Assembly (NCBI GenBank): GCA_009617715.1
Contig: VTFK01000209.1
Location: 186,001-250,000 of the forward strand
Length of the DNA: 64,000 bases
Direction: 5' to 3'
Origin: Plectrocnemia conspersa
Lineage: Eukaryota; Arthropoda; Insecta; Trichoptera; Polycentropodidae
Each line of letters starts with the position of its first letter. Position 1 is the first letter of the stretch. The translations under genes and the position numbers were made by a program. Positions 10,660 to 22,099 of this stretch are shown here, piece after piece. Below the pieces are notes generated by a model, which saw nothing but the letters and a program-made list of their open reading frames with translations, ran no database searches and was not told where the DNA came from.

Positions 10660-11120
10660 GCAAAATCCTCATCTTCCAGATTTAGGTCCAGTTCTTTGGT
10701 ATTTTTCGACTAGTTCACTAATAATATCGTTAGCTTCTTAAATTTTCATACTATCCTCGATTAACTGTGGAGTGAGTTTATTCCATACATTACTCATCGT
10801 AGATATTGAAATTTTACGACAAGGCATTACCAATATTTTAATAGCTTTATAAATTGTATATAATTGCGTAAACGATATGAAATTCTGTCCATCGATAGTT
10901 TTAACTGCCTACCTACATGTGGTCCACATGTAACACTTCTTAAATGCATATATTACACCTAGATCCATTGATGAAATAATGGAGGCTTTAATCGAAATTA
11001 TTACCAGGCGATAAAATAATAAATTGTAAGTTTTTGCAATATTTTTTATCAACATCTTCAGTCTTCAAAAAAGTCCAAACACTTATGTGGTACTTATCGA
11101 CATTGATAGGGCCTTTGATA
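10660..11120 (-). pseudogene. Tigger/jerky-type transposase relic (late DDE region)
   Basis: On the minus strand, 10925-10972 gives SSMDLGVIYAFKKCYM, matching the strongly conserved QPMDQGVIxxFKxxY block that follows the catalytic region of Tigger and jerky transposases. Further along come a VWNKLTPQLI segment, the usual (V)W(N/K)KL continuation, and an SELVEKYQ tail. Stops and a frameshift interrupt it and the N-terminal half is absent. Its ends are not those of the element at 4910-5881, so it is a separate older copy. Confidence 0.62.
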
Positions 11121-11249
11121 TTGTATAGTGAAAAGAAAATTCACTTCATAAAGCAATTTATTGTCAAGTTTTCAAGCGTAAATCACAAAGGTTGGGTGCC
11201 CCCATTCTTATGTCCAAGTAAAAAATCTTGAATGAACCAATTATTTGAT

Positions 11250-11760
11250 TTGTTTCTGGAACGGTGGACAAATGGCGGAAGCGCCCGACTCGGCTATAAT
11301 TTGAGCGATTCAAACTCCTCGGTTCGTCTCGCTCGCTCGGTCACGCAAACGAACTCCATTCACTTTTGGCGTCTCGCAAGGAGAAATTCATTATAAATGT
11401 CTGGGTGATCCGTATCGGATTGAGCGCAGTGACCATCAATTCGAAATACATAAATCATCCGACAAAATTCATGCGTTCAAGGAAGCATCTGAGATTCGAA
11501 ATCGATTGATTGTAACCGGACGTGATGTTCGAAATTATACACAATAAAAATTAAAGTTTTTATATGTAATTTGTTAGATCGGTGTCTAAATTATGCGCAT
11601 CCCAAATATTGAAATTTCACAGTGGGGTGACCATGGACAGATAGACGAGAGCGGAAACTCGAGCGGCTCTATGGTCCAGTTGCCGCCGACGCCATTGTGC
11701 ACGAGTTGCCGAACAATACCGCATTGTGATTACGGGATTTGATTTCTTCGTTTGTTATAT
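11250..11760. other. Balanced-composition island, no gene recognised
   Basis: Holds CG-containing words and several short open frames on both strands, none with a recognisable domain. The CGCTCGCTCGGTC-rich part at 11328-11342 and the ATGGACAGATAGACGAG part at 11632-11648 stand out from the AT-rich surroundings. It could be regulatory DNA or an untranslated exon. Confidence 0.25.
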
Positions 11761-12660
11761 AATTAAGTGTGACTGATTGTATCGCACGACACACCTTAAA
11801 TGCGAAATGATATATTGCATATGGATCACCAGGGAAATGGACGGTTTAAAAAAAAATAGTCACACAACTGTAGCGAAATGTGAGATGATGTTATTCATTA
11901 CACGCGTGTTATATTAATAAATTCTGAAACTCTTCTCAACTTCCAGGTTTATAGTCTAACGCGGAAGGTTTCATTTTTTTTTTTAAAATATTCTTCTTAT
12001 ATTCACTGAATTTTCATTCCCTATTATTTCCTATATCAAATTTACATTATTAATGCCAAATAAAAAAGAGCAAACTCGCAAGAAGAAACAGAATCTAAGT
12101 ACTTGCAACGCAAAGGGGATGGACTGACTATACGACTTCTCGTCACTATGGGGCGGCAGGGTGGAATTTTATTATTGAGTTCAGAGGGTGGATTGTGCAG
12201 GGGAAAGCTTTTACTTTTATGAATACATGGCACGCTTAATGAACGCCGGGGGTGATTTTCCCTTGCATCCCATCGCGCTTACATGGACACGTGCTAGATT
12301 ATGAATATAACATTGTTTTACCGTTTACATAAGTATAAACACATTTTAAAAATTAAAATTTAGTATTTAATTATATATACATAAATTATGTCTAAGTTTG
12401 AAAAAAAACATATACAACCATATATCAATCGCACGCGCTTTGACGTTGTTTAATTGTTATTGCCAAAATAACAATAAAGATGTTATACGTGGGCATGGTA
12501 ATATATTTGAGAATGTAAGAATTATTTTAAATTGTGGGCGTCGATAGATTGGGAAACCCTGCCTTATATTTTACTTTTGTTCAATGAATAAACGGAACTC
12601 GCGGATGAATGAACGCAGTCCACTCGCTGTTTTATGAATAAAAATAATATGAGTTAAATG
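11761..12660. other. Spacer
   Basis: Nothing firm. A 63-codon minus-strand frame at 12042-12233 lies in balanced sequence but has no motif. A GGACACGTG word occurs at 12285-12293. Confidence 0.35.
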
Positions 12661-12667
12661 TGTTATT

Positions 12668-12745
12668 TTTTTCAGTGGTAGAAAAAGTGGTCATTGTTTA
12701 CCAATTGAAAAGTCGTGGGTTCGAATCCATTTGGCACGATTTTTT
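12668..12745 (+). repeat. tRNA-like SINE head with A and B boxes
   Basis: CAGTGGTAGA (12673-12682) resembles an RNA polymerase III A box of the tRNA-Gly/Glu type. GGTTCGAATCC (12718-12728) is a perfect B box at normal tRNA spacing. The intervening sequence does not make a proper anticodon arm and the acceptor ends do not pair, so this is a tRNA-derived SINE or pseudogene, not a functional tRNA. Confidence 0.55.
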
Positions 12746-13016
12746 CCATTATTTATTGTCTGGTAAATTGATATTAAATTATAATATACCTTGTCAGTAA
12801 AAGCTGTCGAGCTAAAGCGTTATTGCATATAGGGAGTTGTATTAAGTGGTAAAAATACCATTATCTAAAGGAAAAATAACTTTCAGTTTTTAGGACAAAA
12901 TATTTGTCAAATTTGTTAAAATATTAGTACTGCAGGAGTTATGAATCAATATGTGATACATTATGTAATTTATTTACAATTATTACAGCTTATATACAAT
13001 AAATTGTATTAAGCAT

Positions 13017-13165
13017 GACCTAGGTCGATTTTATTTTAATTATTCATCATGATATTCGTCCATGAGACTAGGAAAATCAAAGAAAACAAAATCTGTGATG
13101 ATCCATCGGAATTATAATTGTATAAAAATCACTAATTCCAATCTTCTAGACATGTTTTTGTCTAT
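13017..13165 (-). mobile_element. SINE family S body, copy 1
   Basis: On the minus strand this carries the family words in order: a GGAATTAGTGATTT-like block, ATAATTCCGATGGATCATCACA, TTTTCCTAGTCTCATGGACGAAT and the end GATGAATAATTAAAA followed by CGACCTAGGTC. The same order occurs at 27928, 44101, 57236 and, on the plus strand, 58185. A clear tRNA head is not visible in this copy. Confidence 0.65.
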
Positions 13166-13589
13166 GTCTCGAGGTTAAGTAATACGTATTTTTACTCAAA
13201 CTTTACGAATCAATCCTTACTAGCTGAAAAATTAATATTTGTGCATCGAATAATGCAGACATGAGGGTGTAGAACAATTTGATAAATTAGCGTTTTGAGA
13301 ATTTCACTATTGCACTGTAAAATATATTATAATTTTAAATATAAAATTTAAAATAACATACTGTCTGTTTTTTTAAAATCCAACAATACTATTCTCACAA
13401 TAAATATTATTTTTTTACTATATTTATTAGACACTAAAACTGATCTATCGTATGACTAACTATTTAATATAATAATTATTGTACTTTTTAAATACTATTA
13501 TATTTACCAATTGGTGTCTAAAAGTTTGTAGTTACACTAACAATTACTAGCACTAATGAAGTTCTAGTGATGATCATTAGACTACTTCG

Positions 13590-14175
13590 AAGGGCTTAGT
13601 CCTCTTCAGTCGTCTTTTCAAATTGTCCACATTGAAGAGATTACTGCCTCGATGTTGACGTGCTGTCGGTGTCTCGTTTCATGTGTAACAGCAAAACTAG
13701 TGACGTCTTCAACATGTATGTCACGGCAAATGTATTTTTCGCGAACACTTTATTTTGAAATATTTCTATCATTCTAATGTGATACTGTATGGCACATCCC
13801 ATTCAATAATGCTATACAACTTTCTATATTTTATTTCAAGTTCTTCTTTTATTCCTTCCACTGCAGTTTAGTATCCAGGGTCATACCAAAGTATTTGCCT
13901 GTATTTACACATTTATGAAAATTTGTAATTGATTAATTATATTTTTATTGGTAAAGTTGATATGAACCAATTTTAATTCATTCAATTTTATTCTCCATTT
14001 CTAGCTCCAATTGGTGATCGTATCAGCGGCTTGTTAAAGTATTTTTGTAGTATCCTATATTTCTTTCCCCGCTACTATGATCATCTGCGAATGTTGCAAT
14101 TGTGACATTCTGTATTTGTGGCAAGTCATAAAGAGAGAATATCGGCCCTAGGATACTTTTTTGTGAGACTCCAGC
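13590..14175 (-). pseudogene. Jockey-clade non-LTR reverse transcriptase relic
   Basis: On the minus strand, from 14173 downward, the translation gives AGVSQKSILGPIFSLYDLPQ and then TIATFADDHS. In jockey elements these correspond to AGVPQGSxLGPxLYLxYTxDLP and the catalytic TxxxFADDTA block. After frameshifts, a KYFGMTLDTKLQWKE stretch matches the KYLGxxLDxxLxW block. The aspartate pair survives, but stop codons, frameshifts and loss of the N-terminal half and endonuclease make it non-functional. It is a different lineage from the fragment at 857-1533. Confidence 0.78.
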
Positions 14176-14739
14176 TTTTAAATCAGAATATTCGTTTTAT
14201 TGTTTAATTCTTAATAATCTATTAAAAATATATGATTAAAATAATTCTACATATAATTTTGGTAGTAGTTATTTAGTTTTTGAATTTAGAAAATTGCCAA
14301 AAAAAAAGATTTATTCTTGCGCTTTTTCTTTTAAATCAGTGATGCGATTGTAGAATGCGAATTCCTTCTAGATAAATATGAAGAAGAATAAATAGATGCT
14401 TAGGAAAGTGAATGAATAGTACAAAAGAGTAAAAATAAAACTATCCGAAAAAATAAATTTATGACAAAATTTATCTTTTTTTAAATTATATTTCCATTGT
14501 TATAAAATAAAAAACATAAGAGTAGTATAATATTAGATTATTAAATAAGATGTGATCAATTTTTTTAGTGATATATAAAGCACTATAATTTTTTAAAGGC
14601 AATTTTATTAATCAAATCGTCTTTTACCAACGATTTAACAATATAAAAATCTTAATTATTATAGATTAATGTACTTCGAAAAAATAAATTTAGCTGTTCT
14701 GTGAGAGAGAAAGGTCAGAGTAATATGTGAGATGATGTA

Positions 14740-15205
14740 AAATGTATAATCGGAATTCGTTTAATTATGCAACAGTAATTAGTGAAGTATGAGGTCTCAC
14801 ATTATCATGAAGCAATATCACTTCAAATCTGTTTACCAACATCTCTCTACAATATGATTCCGCTGAAATACTTTCACCTGGTTCTGCAATATTTAAAAAC
14901 ATTCTTTTAAATGTTGCTGTGTTTGCCTGTTTTTACCTTTTCTATAGTAAGTGTCTGAACATTTTATGGACGATTAGCTTCAACAATGTTACTTAATCTT
15001 TCTTCAGATTTCTTTCACTTGACTCATTTTTAAGGTTTCAAAAAAACACAACAAAATTTCTTGAACCAATGCTTTACAGTTCTCTGACTAACAGTACATT
15101 CCCCATATCCCGAATTGATATTTTTCATGGCCTGCGCCGTATTGTATTTCAGTTTTAACTTGTACAAAAAGGATACGAAATCTTCTGTTCACAGGAGTGA
15201 AAAAA
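14740..15205 (-). pseudogene. mariner-family transposase relic
   Basis: On the minus strand the N-terminal helix-turn-helix survives at about 15080-15195: FRILFLYKLKLKYNTA, then NINSGYGECTVSQRTVKHWF, the familiar mariner pattern in which YGEGTVSxRTxxxWFxxF follows the first helix. At 14782-14825 ILLHDNVRPHTS matches the mariner LLHDNARPHTA block holding the second catalytic aspartate, preceded by a GESISAESYC stretch (usually GExIxAExY). About 200 codons between the two are missing or scrambled and several stops occur. No clear inverted ends were found. Confidence 0.75.
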
Positions 15206-16346
15206 TAAGTAAAAGTCTGACTGTAAATAAGAAATAAAGACCACTACACTAGTAAAAATATGGTTATTTACTATGAAATATAGATATTAATCATTGAATT
15301 CATTGTTCATATAACATATTTTATTGTTATTAAAACAGAGTCATGTTTTTATAAACACAACCGCGTTTGGTGTCGTTAGGTCTTCGGTCGGTCGCGAAAA
15401 TGCACAAAATGGGGATGACACAGAAGGGTGAAATAATCCCCATGCGAATCCCTATCTTCCGGAGGGGACGCATATGAAAAATCTTCGTAATCCCATGGTT
15501 TAAGGTTTCATTATGGTAGCTTCAGCTTTCGCCGCGCGTTATTAATGTTTGTTTGTCAAAGTATAATACTACAAAATTCGATTTTGATTATCTCAACCCA
15601 GAAGCGCATATTGTACGTATAACATTTATTATGGATCGATAAGTCACACTGAGTGTCATCTTTCATCGCTGGCGGTATTAATCATTCCTCAATACAAATA
15701 TTACAAAACCATATAAGAACAATATAATAATAATTGTTGGCCAACATCGTTGAAACGATTGAGTCAGTAGGAGTGGTTGAGTAATTACAGTGTACATGGT
15801 ATAAGATGGCTGACATTCTATCCCATATGTAAACAATTAATTTAGAAGCTAACTGCTAACTGGATTGGCTGGCACGTTTCAATAATTAGCCGGTAATGAT
15901 AACGATTTAATAACACACTTCTTGCTTTTAGACGCGTTATTGATTGGATAGATGAAGCCAGTTTAATTAGGTTGATTGCTTTTCTAGATAAGCGATAGTA
16001 TTTATAATTTAAAAAATAGTATTAGTATGCTTATTTTATGATATAATATATAACGCGAATTAATTAATTGCATAGTAACAAACGCGTTACATAAAGTAAG
16101 CGTTTGATATTCTAATAGTCATTGTAATCACAAAGTATGAGTTATGAGTAGAACTTTTCAATGAATTTGTCAAGTATGTATAAAATTTATATATTTATTT
16201 TAGTATTCTATTTTATACGTATTAATGTTGTTAATTTATATATTTATTAGACAGTCCACGATTTTATTAATTATATGTTTGGCAAAAAAATGTAATACCT
16301 TTATATGTTTTATTATCATTTCGATTATCCTTTTGAAAATGTAATG
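15206..16346. other. Spacer
   Basis: No gene recognised. The 15360-15560 part is balanced in composition but has no coding signal. Confidence 0.4.
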
Positions 16347-16388
16347 CTTATATATTACAATTACCGCAGCGTAATTGTAATATATAAG
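16347..16388. repeat. Perfect 18-bp inverted repeat
   Basis: CTTATATATTACAATTAC (16347-16364) is exactly reverse-complemented at 16371-16388 around the six-base loop CGCAGC. The stem is AT-rich, so a cruciform is feasible. Its origin is unknown; a foldback relic is most likely. Confidence 0.8.
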
Positions 16389-17176
16389 TACTGTTTTTCT
16401 TTGTAGTTTTATATTAAATCAGTTAATAAATTCCATATGTGCAGCGAAGGATTATTTCCAAAGTCATTCAAAATTCGATAATATTATATAAGACGAGGGC
16501 GATTTTTCTCATCGAGTTAAAATTCAATTGCTCCTTTCATCTCAAAATTTCAAAAAAACTTTATTGTGTCTTAGATATCAATTTACTGTATGAGGCAAAT
16601 CAGAATATTCGGCTTCCAATTCTGTTAAAAAATCACAGGGATGATGACGGTTAGCATCATAAGATTCCCTATCGAGCTCGACGGTTTACCGTTACATTCT
16701 AATTAGAATCCATTACTATTTGCCTCTCAGCCATACACCTTGGGGGTGTTACCCTGCGCTTCTAAAGAAATATTTACCATTTTATTTCTATTATATAATA
16801 ATGCTCTTTTCTTATAATAAACATAAATATTTTATTGCTTTTGGAAACAAAAATACTAGGAATACATTTAATAATGACTATAATAATTATATTTATTTAA
16901 AATATCGTTAAAACTCTGCACAAAATTTAAAAAAATCAGATACATAAGTAGTAAAATTATGGAATGAAGTTAGTGGTATTGTAGGTTAATCAAATTTATT
17001 CATTTAACAATCCAGAACTGATGCCGATCCCCTAGAAAAAAAGTGGGAGTGGTGTCGCATGCGACGAAGAAAGAGATAAAGCATGCTCTTTCGTGTAACG
17101 GTACTTCGTCCAGATGACATGGGAATCTTATGAAGCTGACGGTTAAGTCTGTACATCACATACATATCTACAGTTG
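16389..17176. other. Spacer
   Basis: No gene recognised. Frames at 16439-16654 and 16720-16911 (+) are AT-driven and motif-free. A partial foldback (GACGAAG..CTTCGTC with AAAGAG..CTCTTT inside) lies at 17061-17112. Confidence 0.4.
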
Positions 17177-17184
17177 GTCAACAC

Positions 17185-18764
17185 CAAGGAGCGAAATGTT
17201 CGAATCGATAATGAACGAAACGATAAAAAAATATATTATCGATTTAATCGATAATGGTCGATAACGATAAATTGCATTTATTTGATCGATATTACCATTC
17301 GTGTAATCTATCGTTTAATATTACTATAAATATTGTTAAATTTTGTACAACCTCAAAAATTAACGATAAATTTTGTAACTTTTGTTAAAGAAATATTGTT
17401 AACAAAATTTTATTAAATTATTATTAACAAATTATCTAAAATTACCAGTTATATATTAAAATTACCAGAACATTAAATAATAAAAATATTACTTTATCTT
17501 TAAAGCCAAAAAATCACAAATATGCAAATTTCAAAAAATTCACCTAATTTTAATCACTTTTTAAGATGCATTGATGCATTAACAGCAAGATAAGTCTTTG
17601 ATTCTGTGTAACTTGCACTGATAGTGTCTGAAGGACCAATGCTGACAACATCATCTTTTGAGTCTGAATCTGGAGCATACACAGTTCTTTGTAACTTTTT
17701 TTTAAGTTTTCGGTAACTGTCTTTGAGCTTTTCTTGGAGTCACATTTACAGTGTTACGGGAGTCCTTACTTGCTGCACAAGATGCAGAACCAACACGACT
17801 TCTTGGAGTTAAAAATGATGGTCCACTCTCCTCATCATCCCTCTCTCCGACAGGTAATTCTTCAACAATAGGAATTCCAATGTTGTATTTAGCGATACGG
17901 ACTCTACTGTGATTCAGTTGTATGTAGAGGATCTTCTCAACATTTGACGGGTCAAACCTTATACTCTGAGATGTTACAAGGTTTCCTCTAGCAGAAAAAA
18001 CCCGTTCACTTTTCTGGCCATTTTCTGACTTCAGCCGCCAACAATGGGAAGATCCCGTTGTAGTCTTTCCATCTGGTCAATACATCAATTTTATAAAATG
18101 AACTACTTTTCCTATGCTAATTTTTTCCGATTTAGAGTCTCATGCTGAGCCTTTTCAGCCACCAACTGATCCGTGAAATTCATGTCGTCGAGGACAAAAC
18201 TTGATGCCAGTCCGATATGCTGCCTTGTTGGAGTTTCCTGTTCAACCTCTTGAGACGATGGATGTGAGTCAAGAAATCTTCTTAGAGTGGGCTCTTCCTT
18301 GTTGAACTGAATAAGAGGTAATCCCTTACAATACGGGTAAAGTTGATTGGCCATACGTACATGGTGCTCTTCAGTACTAGGTTTCAGCAAAACTCGTTCC
18401 ATTTGTCTCTGAAATTCAGTGATAAATTGTTTCGTGAGTTGTTGTGTCAGTAGCGAACACTTTTCCAAGATAAGAGAAATGGGAATATTTTTTAAGCGGT
18501 CAGTGAATCATCAGCAGAAAGTCCCTCACTTTTTCTAGGACCAGGATTAGTTCGGCCATAAATCTGAAGTCATAGGGCGCATAATTTCACGCGCCATTGG
18601 TTAACACTGTTTTATTTTGTACTTTCCCGCCAAATATCGATTAAACAAACGATAATATCGTTCATTATCGATCACTATCGTTTGAGACCGATAATCGAAA
18701 AATACATTATCGTTCATTATCGATATCGAACGATAATAAAAAATAATCGATACTTCGATCCTTA
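17185..18764 (-). mobile_element. hAT-superfamily DNA transposon, 1580 bp, degenerate
   Basis: The element is flanked by a perfect 8-bp direct repeat GTCAACAC (17177-17184 and 18765-18772), the hallmark target duplication of hAT elements. Its ends are imperfect inverted repeats: CAAGGAGCGAAATGTTCGA at the left against TAAGGATCGAAGTATCGA read inward from the right. Both ends carry dense subterminal TATCG/CGATA words, the kind of array hAT transposases bind. The interior encodes a broken transposase on the minus strand. It is shorter than an autonomous hAT (usually 2.5-5 kb) because N-terminal coding sequence is missing. Confidence 0.92.
17876..18480 (-). pseudogene. hAT transposase C-terminal half, frameshifted
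   Basis: The 118-codon frame at 18112-18468 (minus) carries helical central hAT sequence without a named motif. After a frameshift, 18010 down to 17876 encodes SERVFSARGNLVTSQSIRF followed by DPSNVEKILYIQLNH. This is the hAT C-terminal dimerisation block (xERxFSxxGxxxTxxRxxLxPxxxxxLxFLxxN). The BED finger and the first acidic catalytic residues are not found. The flanking 8-bp duplication and inverted ends belong to the same insertion. Confidence 0.85.
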
Positions 18765-18772
18765 GTCAACAC

Positions 18773-19500
18773 ATAATTTGTAACATTAATATACCCATTT
18801 CTTGCACATTGTATAACGCATTGTCTGTTCTATCGTAATTTATCATCAAGCTCAGACAACTTCGACACACATAATTCAAATTCAAGGTAGTAGGCCGATA
18901 GTGCATGATTTACAAAGTCGGCGTGAGTCAGCCCGTGACCGGACACGGTCGCCAACAGACGGTAAATTTTCGATCCAAAGATTTATATCGATCATCGGCT
19001 CAGGCAACAATGGTGCGGTATACGGTGCAATAACCACAGTTGCAAAATTACGATTGTTTTCACTGAACGGTTTTACCTCATACTCTGATTTAACGACCCG
19101 TAGGAAACCCTTTCACTTTCGAGATGAATGCCAAAAGAAAATTGCATAAAAGCAATTTATTTTTTACTGTTTTGACAGTCCTCAATATTATAGTCGTAAA
19201 TTTTGTAGTAATATACTCCATACTCATTCTGAAAACAATCTTTTGATAAATTTCATTATTACAATTGCTAAAATCAAACACAAAGAAGTCAGTAAATTTT
19301 AAAAGATATAAATACTCACGCTGCATCATGACATTTTAGTAAATTTTCGTATTAACTTTTAGAATATTCATAGATGTTACATTTTGATTCGACAATCTTA
19401 CTTATAAAATATCTTATTGGATACACTTAAATTGAGCACGCTCTTCCGACGTACTCCACATGAAGATCTCTATATAAAATCTAATTTTAAACGACTAAAA
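18773..19500. other. Spacer with a chance glycine-rich frame
   Basis: A plus-strand frame (18901-19149) contains IGSGNNGAVYGA, which resembles a kinase glycine loop, but no VAxK or later kinase motif follows. I do not annotate it as coding. The remainder is AT-rich. Confidence 0.35.
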
Positions 19501-19800
19501 AAATATCGATCGATTCAATCATCGTCCTCCTCGAATAGTCCCTTTCAACACGGCCGACGATTTGATGATGTCAAGAGCCCACACGATATGTGGCACATGT
19601 GGGCGAGATCATGAACCATCTCTGTCCACCATCTGTTGCAAGATCCGAGATGGATTGTTGTAGCACGTGTTTTAATTTAATTAATGCCAGTTTGGTACTA
19701 CCACACACACAACGGGCGCCATGGGCCAAGAACAGTGCCCGTGCTGTCTCTAAATCCAGGAAGACCAAAGACAGGACAATAATCAATTACGGAACAGACA
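19501..19800. promoter_or_regulatory. Balanced-composition island, possible regulatory DNA
   Basis: Two long overlapping frames on opposite strands reflect low stop density and not coding content. It contains CACGTG (19664-19669), TTTAATTTAATTAATGCC (a homeodomain-type TAAT cluster) and GGGCGCCATGGGCC. No exon signal is convincing. Confidence 0.2.
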
Positions 19801-20560
19801 TAGGCATCTATCATTTAACGAGTCAAACTAAATTATCACGAGACGTCGCTCAAATATGACGTTAATATTTCTAAGCATCATTAGCAAACGGACGTTAGAA
19901 TTTTAATTTGGCACACCAATTCGCCTCTGTCAAACGAATCTCGGGCATTATTTGGTACCGAGTATATTATCGTTACGTGGATTATAATAATTCTTTTAGC
20001 GCCATATGGTTAATAAGCCACACAGTTTATTATCAAACTCGTATGTGTCGTAATAAATTCGCTCGCGGCGACATCATACAAAAATTTAACTCAAACGACA
20101 CTCGGTTAAAATTGCGTTTATAAAAATAGATAGTTAATTGATTGTCAGATCATAGTTTCAAAGCAGGAATAGACGTTAGTGTTTCGATCGTTCGAATTAT
20201 ATGTTGTTTGTTGTAATACCAGAGGATTTTATGTGTTTATTTATTACAGCAATAACAATGAAGTTTATTTTGCTAACCGTTTTATTGCGTAATATAATAT
20301 ATTAGACAGCCAGGTGTACTTAGTTTATTTGAACAGTTTTCTTAATTAAGCTGTTGTTTATTATACACACAGAAAAGGTAAATACACAAATCAAACCCTA
20401 TACTGTTAACTGATATTAACAGTACATCATTTTATCTAATTTACCTACAGACTCACGAACAAATCATTTTCGACTTAAAAAACTCTAGAACATACATACG
20501 ATCATGACAAAAAAAGTAACTAGTTTATTTCTGCCTTTAATGATTGATTCAATTTAATGG
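19801..20560. other. Spacer
   Basis: No gene or bounded repeat recognised. Confidence 0.4.
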
Positions 20561-20568
20561 GTCTTGAT

Positions 20569-21224
20569 TAGGGATTCCAATCCCGGGATCCCGGATCCCG
20601 GGATCCCGAACGATTTTCAATACCCGATGAGTCCCGGGATTATAAAACATAATCCCGAATTTTTTGGATTGATTGATTTATCAAGCACAATCGAATTATT
20701 ATTGACAAAATCGTTATATTTCGTATACAAACTTGCGAGAGTTGCACGTGTCATCTGTGAATCTTTGAGGCTGTGAGTCTGAACGTGCTTTTTCAGCTGC
20801 AGGCTGCTTAGGAACCAAAATCAGATCAAGGCTAAATGATGAAACGCTTGATGCTTTGATGTTACTTCGTGAGTTTTTTTCCAAAATAATGTTTTCCATT
20901 AATTGTGTCTATGAATGTACATATGTACATACATTGTCAAAAGTTCATTTTTTTATCTTCTCAAATAAATAAATAAGACCTTCCCTTTTTTATTTTTATA
21001 ATATTATTTTCTATTTTAAGTCCAAGACTAAAATTATACGTACTTTATACATTGTACGTTATAAAAAACGGATGTAAAAAAATATTGTATTATTCATTTT
21101 AAATTATTTTTATCGATAAAATAACATGAAAATTATCACGGGACTGGTCCCGGGATCCCGGGATCGACTAATTGCAATACCGAAATCCCGGGATTAAAAT
21201 TTTGGCCCGGGATTGGAATCCCTA
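20569..21224 (+). mobile_element. hAT-superfamily non-autonomous element, 656 bp, intact ends
   Basis: Perfect 19-bp inverted ends TAGGGATTCCAATCCCGGG (20569-20587, and reverse complement at 21206-21224) are flanked by a perfect 8-bp target duplication GTCTTGAT (20561-20568 and 21225-21232). The subterminal parts are strings of CCCGGGATCCCGG-type words on both sides. The interior keeps only the last part of a hAT transposase. The exact ends and target duplication suggest a relatively recent insertion compared with other elements here. Confidence 0.97.
20690..20899 (+). pseudogene. hAT transposase dimerisation-domain remnant
   Basis: The frame starting at 20772 reads CESERAFSAAGCLGTKIRSR and then LNDETLDALMLLREFF. 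This is the classic hAT C-terminal block (SERxFSxAGxxxTxxRxRLxxExLDALxFLRxxF). Upstream in this frame a TGA occurs at 20766-20768, and the preceding LARV-type residues lie in another frame, so a frameshift separates them. Nothing of the catalytic core remains. It lies inside the 656-bp element and is its decayed C-terminus. Confidence 0.9.
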
Positions 21225-21232
21225 GTCTTGAT

Positions 21233-21570
21233 AAATTAGCTCATTAATGCTACAAACTTTCCGTTGTGATTTTGAGTGTCGTTGTGAAGTCTTTAATACA
21301 ATTTCGAGTAATATGTTTAGCTTCCAGTTCCATCTAATAATGTTTCGAGGAAGGTGTGAGGACTTCTAATAAAAATCTCGGTAATATTCAGTTTTCAGAT
21401 TTATTGATGAACTGCATAGACACAAAATAATTAATTAATAGACACAAAATAATAAAATAATTTGTTATCTCTACTAGATATCTGTGATTAGATGAAGACC
21501 GATATTACATTGTCCTGACGGACTGACGTGTTGTACAGAAATTTATAAGGTTAATAATCCGGAACAGAAG
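21233..21570. other. Spacer
   Basis: No feature recognised. Confidence 0.4.
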
Positions 21571-21572
21571 AA

Positions 21573-21630
21573 ACAGGCCTGCCGGGAAGGTACAAATTCC
21601 CGGGGCCCGTTCTCCTCGAGGGGCCCGACT
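21573..21630. repeat. Two adjacent GC-rich foldbacks
   Basis: CCGGGAA (21582-21588) pairs with TTCCCGG (21597-21603), and GGGCCC (21603-21608) pairs with GGGCCC (21621-21626), the two hairpins sharing a G. GC content is far above the surroundings. It begins with CAGGCCTGCCGGGAA, which resembles a hAT end, and may be the left end of the repeat that continues to about 22090. Confidence 0.45.
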
Positions 21631-21879
21631 CATCAAGCAAGATATATGTATTTATAAAAAAAAAAAGTAAAAACTGATAAATAATAAATCTGAACTAAAC
21701 TACAGTTGTTTGAGATGTATACTGATTTCAGGTATAAGATCCTTCAGCCCTTTTCATAAATATAATAAATAAAAGGAGCGGAACATTGCCTTCAAAAGCA
21801 CCCATCTTCTAGGTAGACTTTTCACAATAAACATTATTATTCAAAGGGACAGATTTTGACGCGACTCCGTTTGTTATTC

Positions 21880-22090
21880 GGTTATTCCTAAAAGAAAATC
21901 TAGAAAAAACAGTCTCGAATATATCCCGAAAATATTTAATAAAATATGTCATTTCAGTAAAATCATGTTATGTTCGGTGCCAATACGGCAATAAAAAATA
22001 AGTCTGTTTCCGCCCTGAATCATCGCATTAAACAAACGATTGAAAATTAAAAATACATGACTCCCCCTAATTTTCCCAGGGCTTATAAGC
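21880..22090 (+). repeat. Long repeat family L, fragment
   Basis: Shares CGGTTATTCC, then AAAACAGTCTCGAAT, then ATCCCGAAAATATTT in order with 48600-48665 and 52490-52548. From 21985 it overlaps the GACAATAAA..CTGTTT repeat (GTCTGTTTCCGCCCTGAATC). It is therefore either a composite or shows that the two short repeats are parts of one longer family. Confidence 0.5.
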
Positions 22091-22099
22091 TCGTTCAGA

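Noticed and set aside
12668..12745. tRNA gene candidate with perfect B box
   Set aside because: Acceptor ends do not pair and there is no proper anticodon arm.
18901..19149. Kinase-like glycine loop IGSGNNGAVYGA in a plus-strand frame
   Set aside because: No VAxK lysine or any later kinase motif follows, and the frame is short and in an AT-rich setting, so a chance match is more likely.
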